NCBI RefSeq assembly: GCF_003390915.1
Contig: NZ_QMEM01000004.1
Span: forward strand, 310,001 to 374,000
Direction: 5' to 3'
Length of the DNA: 64,000 bases
Origin: Lewinella sp. IMCC34183
GTDB lineage: Bacteria > Bacteroidota > Bacteroidia > Chitinophagales > Saprospiraceae
Under the pieces are notes generated by a model. It did no database searches and was not told where the DNA came from. It worked only from the letters and a program-made list of their open reading frames with translations. The translations under genes were made by a program, and so were the position numbers. Positions 62,582 to 64,000 of the stretch are shown in pieces. Every line of letters begins with the position of its first letter. The stretch's first letter is position 1.

Positions 62582-63396
62582 GGAGGGGAGCAGCGGTTAC
62601 TGGTCAAAGACAAGGTACGCCGGTCTTGCCGGGATCGTATTACTGCTTGTCGCCAACGCCCATCCGCACAATGCCATCGACGCTTCGGTCCGGCCGGAAC
62701 ATCCGCTGCCGTGGATCAGTCCATCGCAGCACCTCCGCAAGTCGTTCGGCACGCTCGGATCGAGTTAAGCGTTCTCCTGCGCACCGACGAATTTGCAGCC
62801 GTACGATAGCCCCGCCAGCCTGAAGCTCTACATCAGGACCACGGCCTGCTGCCACGGGACAAGCCACGCGAGGGGAAACGGCGGCAGGGCGCGGGTGCAA
62901 CGGTTCCCATAGGTGCGCACCCGTATGTGGGCATCTAGAGCACTATGATCACCCTGATCTGCGAGGCATCGTGAAGACTCACCGCATTGATACCGTCATG
63001 CGCAACATCCGGCAGAGCTTCTTCACCCTGTGGCGCTACGCTTCTGTTCGGTATCGGTGATCGGAAATGCCCTGGGGCTTCGGGCGACGAAGACATACGG
63101 TTCCTGAAATCCGGTCGCCGCGCGGGCTGCAATCCGCGCCTATATCCGTGCCCCCATCCCCGGAATACGCGGTGAACTCCAGCAAGCGTAGCTTCCAATG
63201 CCCAAAACAGCACCTACGATAGACCGCAGTAGCCTTACCCTTCCCTTCGACCCGTAGCGGATCGATTTATTCACGCGTAATTTTTTTTCCAGCCATCGGG
63301 GGAATGTGACCCAAAAACCGGGTTATCGTCAGACGGAAGCGACTGCCGGTCCCGTACTGCGGGGGCGGTAGCTGCCTGCACAAGCTAAAGCGATCG
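62582..63396. other. Intergenic region of about 815 bases, no gene recognised
   Basis: The only signal I can support is the TACCTTGT box at 62610-62617 for the esterase gene. Short open frames on both strands lack coding character or family motifs. The length is unusual for this gene-dense window, so it may be a degraded gene or insertion site that I cannot identify. Confidence 0.5.
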
Positions 63397-64000
63397 ATGA
63401 TTACCTTCCTCCTGCTTTGTTTCGTCCTCGGCTACGCCTGCATCGCCCTGGAGCACACCATCAAGATCGACAAGGCGGCCACGGCCATCCTGACCGGCGT
63501 CGTTTGCTGGACGATCCTGGTCGTCGGGCAGAACACCTTCTTCCCGGGCGGTCCCGAGGAGGGCTTCATCGAGGAAAGCATTCTGGAACATACCGGGGAG
63601 ATCGCCGAGATCCTCTTCTTCCTTCTGGCCGCCATGACGATCGTCGAGCTCATCGATACCCACGGCGGCTTCGAGATCATCACGTCCCGCATCCAGACCA
63701 CCGACCGCGTGAAGTTGCTGTGGATATTGAGTTTCGTGACCTTCTTCCTCTCCTCGGTACTCGACAACCTCACCACGACCATCGTAATGGCCACCCTGCT
63801 GCGCAAGGTGATCGGCGACAAAGACGACTTGTGGTTCTTCGGGGGCGTGGTCGTGATCGCGGCCAACGCGGGGGGCGCCTGGTCGCCCATTGGCGACGTT
63901 ACCACCATCATGCTCTGGATCGGCGGGCAGGTCACGGCCGTTAATATCGTCCTGGCCCTTCTCCTGCCGAGTCTCGCCTGTTTGCTGGTACCCCTGGCGG
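63397..64000 (+). CDS. NhaD-type sodium/proton antiporter (partial, runs off the window)
   Basis: From ATG 63397 the frame stays open to the window edge (201 codons seen). It encodes hydrophobic helices with features of NhaD/ArsB-type antiporters: LGYACIALEHTIKIDKAATAIL at the start, LFFLLAAMTIVELIDTHGGFEII, FVTFFLSSVLDNLTTTIVMATLL with the conserved D-N-L-T-T pair, and VVIAANAGGAWSPIGDVTTIMLW. It should exchange sodium or lithium for protons, in keeping with a saline habitat. Confidence 0.92.
   Translation, partial: MITFLLLCFVLGYACIALEHTIKIDKAATAILTGVVCWTILVVGQNTFFPGGPEEGFIEESILEHTGEIAEILFFLLAAMTIVELIDTHGGFEIITSRIQTTDRVKLLWILSFVTFFLSSVLDNLTTTIVMATLLRKVIGDKDDLWFFGGVVVIAANAGGAWSPIGDVTTIMLWIGGQVTAVNIVLALLLPSLACLLVPLA

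Overview
The window looks like a GC-rich chromosome segment of a member of the Bacteroidota, most likely a marine Saprospiria/Lewinella-type organism; the lineage is inferred. The evidence is three SusC/SusD-type outer-membrane uptake pairs, a secreted protein with a type IX secretion (T9SS) sorting domain, many signal peptides ending in A-Q, little Shine-Dalgarno signal, and a recurring Bacteroidota -7 promoter element (TAnnTTTG, here often TACCTTGG/C/T). No rRNA, tRNA, CRISPR array or intact transposase was seen.

Region 1 (1-7460, minus strand) is a tripartite ABC export operon: periplasmic adaptor, TolC-like channel, MacB/LolD-type ATPase and two separate FtsX-type permeases. Two small paralogous secreted proteins and the start of a response regulator follow. 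A sigma-54-like site lies just before the adaptor gene. Region 2 (about 7590-9080) has no credible gene; it is a mosaic of intergenic repeats that includes a 411-bp direct duplication. Region 3 (9084-18086) holds a DUF2237 protein, an MsbA-like ABC exporter, a SulP anion transporter, an S41 protease, and a large two-module T9SS-exported protein whose reading frame is broken.

Region 4 (18102-25821) holds a lipoprotein, a flavin reductase-like protein, two paralogous short-chain dehydrogenases bracketed by eleven covarying 15-bp hairpins, a DUF819 membrane protein, glutamine-dependent NAD synthetase and a serine hydrolase. Region 5 (25954-37068, minus strand) is an arabinan/arabinoside utilisation locus: SusC, SusD, GH43, GH51, GH43 and GH51, closed by a clear intrinsic terminator. 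No dedicated regulator is present within it.

Region 6 (37492-44463) holds small regulatory and metabolic genes: a DUF58 protein, an unusual membrane protein with ACP-like ends, two lipoproteins, an ArsR repressor with a clear operator followed by a nonsense-mutated SRPBCC gene and a DoxX remnant, a D-amino-acid oxidase-like enzyme, and a divergent TetR/NmrA pair. Region 7 (44487-54568) holds a SusCD pair with a calcineurin-like phosphoesterase, and divergently a siderophore-type TonB receptor followed by a PepSY membrane protein. Region 8 (54633-64000) holds a MarR regulator and its palindrome upstream of a visibly decayed SusCD pair, a BCCT transporter coupled to a universal stress protein gene with an in-frame TGA, a small basic secreted protein, an esterase, and the start of an NhaD-type antiporter.

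Several genes carry nonsense codons or single-base indels (about 15033, 15385, 40957, 55255, 57329, 57566, 57934 and 60385). Some could be assembly errors. The decayed SusCD pair also lacks large internal segments, which base-call errors cannot explain.
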